Assembly (NCBI GenBank): GCA_021793895.1
Contig: JAJYRW010000120.1
Span: forward strand, 1-5,467
DNA from: Actinomycetes bacterium
GTDB lineage: Bacteria; Actinomycetota; Actinomycetes; Actinomycetales; JAJYRW01
Reading direction: 5' to 3'
Length of the DNA stretch: 5,467 bases
Both the position numbers and the translations under genes were made by a program. Every line of letters begins with the position of its first letter. Positions within the stretch are counted from its first letter, which is position 1. This document shows, piece by piece, positions 5,162-5,467 of this stretch. Under the pieces are notes generated by a model. That model saw only the letters and a program-made list of their open reading frames with translations. It was not told the DNA's origin and did no database searches.

Positions 5162-5467
5162 ATGACCAAGCGTGTTGCCGTCGTCCTTAATCCCTCAAAA
5201 CAGGTCGATCCAGCCCGGGTGCGGGAGCTGGTCGAAGAGCAGAGCACTGCCGCCGGGTGGGGGACCCCAATGTGGTTTGAGACCACGCCCGAATCGCCCG
5301 GAACCCAGCAGGCGCGCGCCGCGGTTGAGGCTGGAGCCAGCGCGGTAATCGTCGGCGGCGGGGACGGAACCGTGCGCGCAGCTGCTGCCGGCCTGACGGG
5401 AACTGGGGTACCCATGGTTTTGTTGCCGCTGGGCACCGGGAACTTGCTGGCGCGGAATTTGGACATG
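5162..5467 (+). CDS. Diacylglycerol kinase-family lipid kinase (partial, N-terminal part)
   Basis: ATG at 5162 opens a frame of 102 codons that runs off the window edge. It starts MTKRVAVVLNPSK and has the nucleotide-binding GGGDGT motif at residues 65–70 and PLGTGNLLARNL at 89–100. These are the hallmarks of the DagK catalytic domain shared by DgkB-type diacylglycerol kinases and related lipid or sphingosine kinases. The usual role is ATP-dependent phosphorylation of a membrane lipid, returning diacylglycerol to phosphatidate. The substrate cannot be decided from this fragment; YegS-like or other lipid kinases are alternatives. It begins 17 bp after the pheA stop on the same strand, so it is probably in the same operon. 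The Shine-Dalgarno is weak. The kinase part would be expected to continue to about 300 residues. Confidence 0.88.
   Translation, partial: MTKRVAVVLNPSKQVDPARVRELVEEQSTAAGWGTPMWFETTPESPGTQQARAAVEAGASAVIVGGGDGTVRAAAAGLTGTGVPMVLLPLGTGNLLARNLDM

Overview
The window looks like part of a high-GC Gram-positive (actinobacterial) chromosome. It is GC-rich, it uses a GTG start, and it carries the gene order glycosyltransferase – prephenate dehydratase – diacylglycerol-kinase-family protein, which I associate with Actinomycetota. A class III (oxygen-sensitive) ribonucleotide reductase implies a facultative or anaerobic lifestyle. The taxonomic placement is inference. No mobile elements, tRNA, rRNA or CRISPR were seen.

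Minus-strand half (about 1–3040). Reading leftwards from about 3039 there is a probable promoter flanked by two NrdR-box-like palindromes (3023–3038 and 2991–3006, centres 32 bp apart). A full-length cobalamin (B12) riboswitch follows (about 2796–2990), then a small hairpin (2786–2801), a strong ribosome binding site, nrdD (class III reductase, 729–2756) and nrdG (its radical-SAM activase, 148–732). nrdD and nrdG overlap by ATGA. Beyond nrdG, the first 27 codons of another minus-strand gene, with a signal-peptide or membrane-anchor-like start, run off the left edge.

Central intergenic region (2757–3383, 627 bp). It separates the divergent transcription units. The nrd-proximal half is fully explained by the leader and its regulatory sites. 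The other half holds three unexplained repeat structures: a tandem 22-bp duplication, an 8-bp inverted repeat that can form a nested hairpin, and about five degenerate 16-bp units.

Plus-strand half (3384–5467). A family-2 glycosyltransferase with a repetitive charged tail, pheA (prephenate dehydratase, phenylalanine biosynthesis) and the start of a DagK-type lipid kinase are closely spaced (6 bp and 17 bp gaps) and probably form one operon.

The most notable system is the control region of nrdDG. It combines apparent NrdR repression, which senses ATP/dATP, with a B12 riboswitch on an enzyme that does not itself use B12. The simplest reading is that the cell also has a B12-dependent class II reductase (NrdJ) and makes the class III enzyme only when B12 is short. 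The encoded NrdD appears to lack the N-terminal ATP-cone, so dATP feedback may act mainly at transcription through NrdR.
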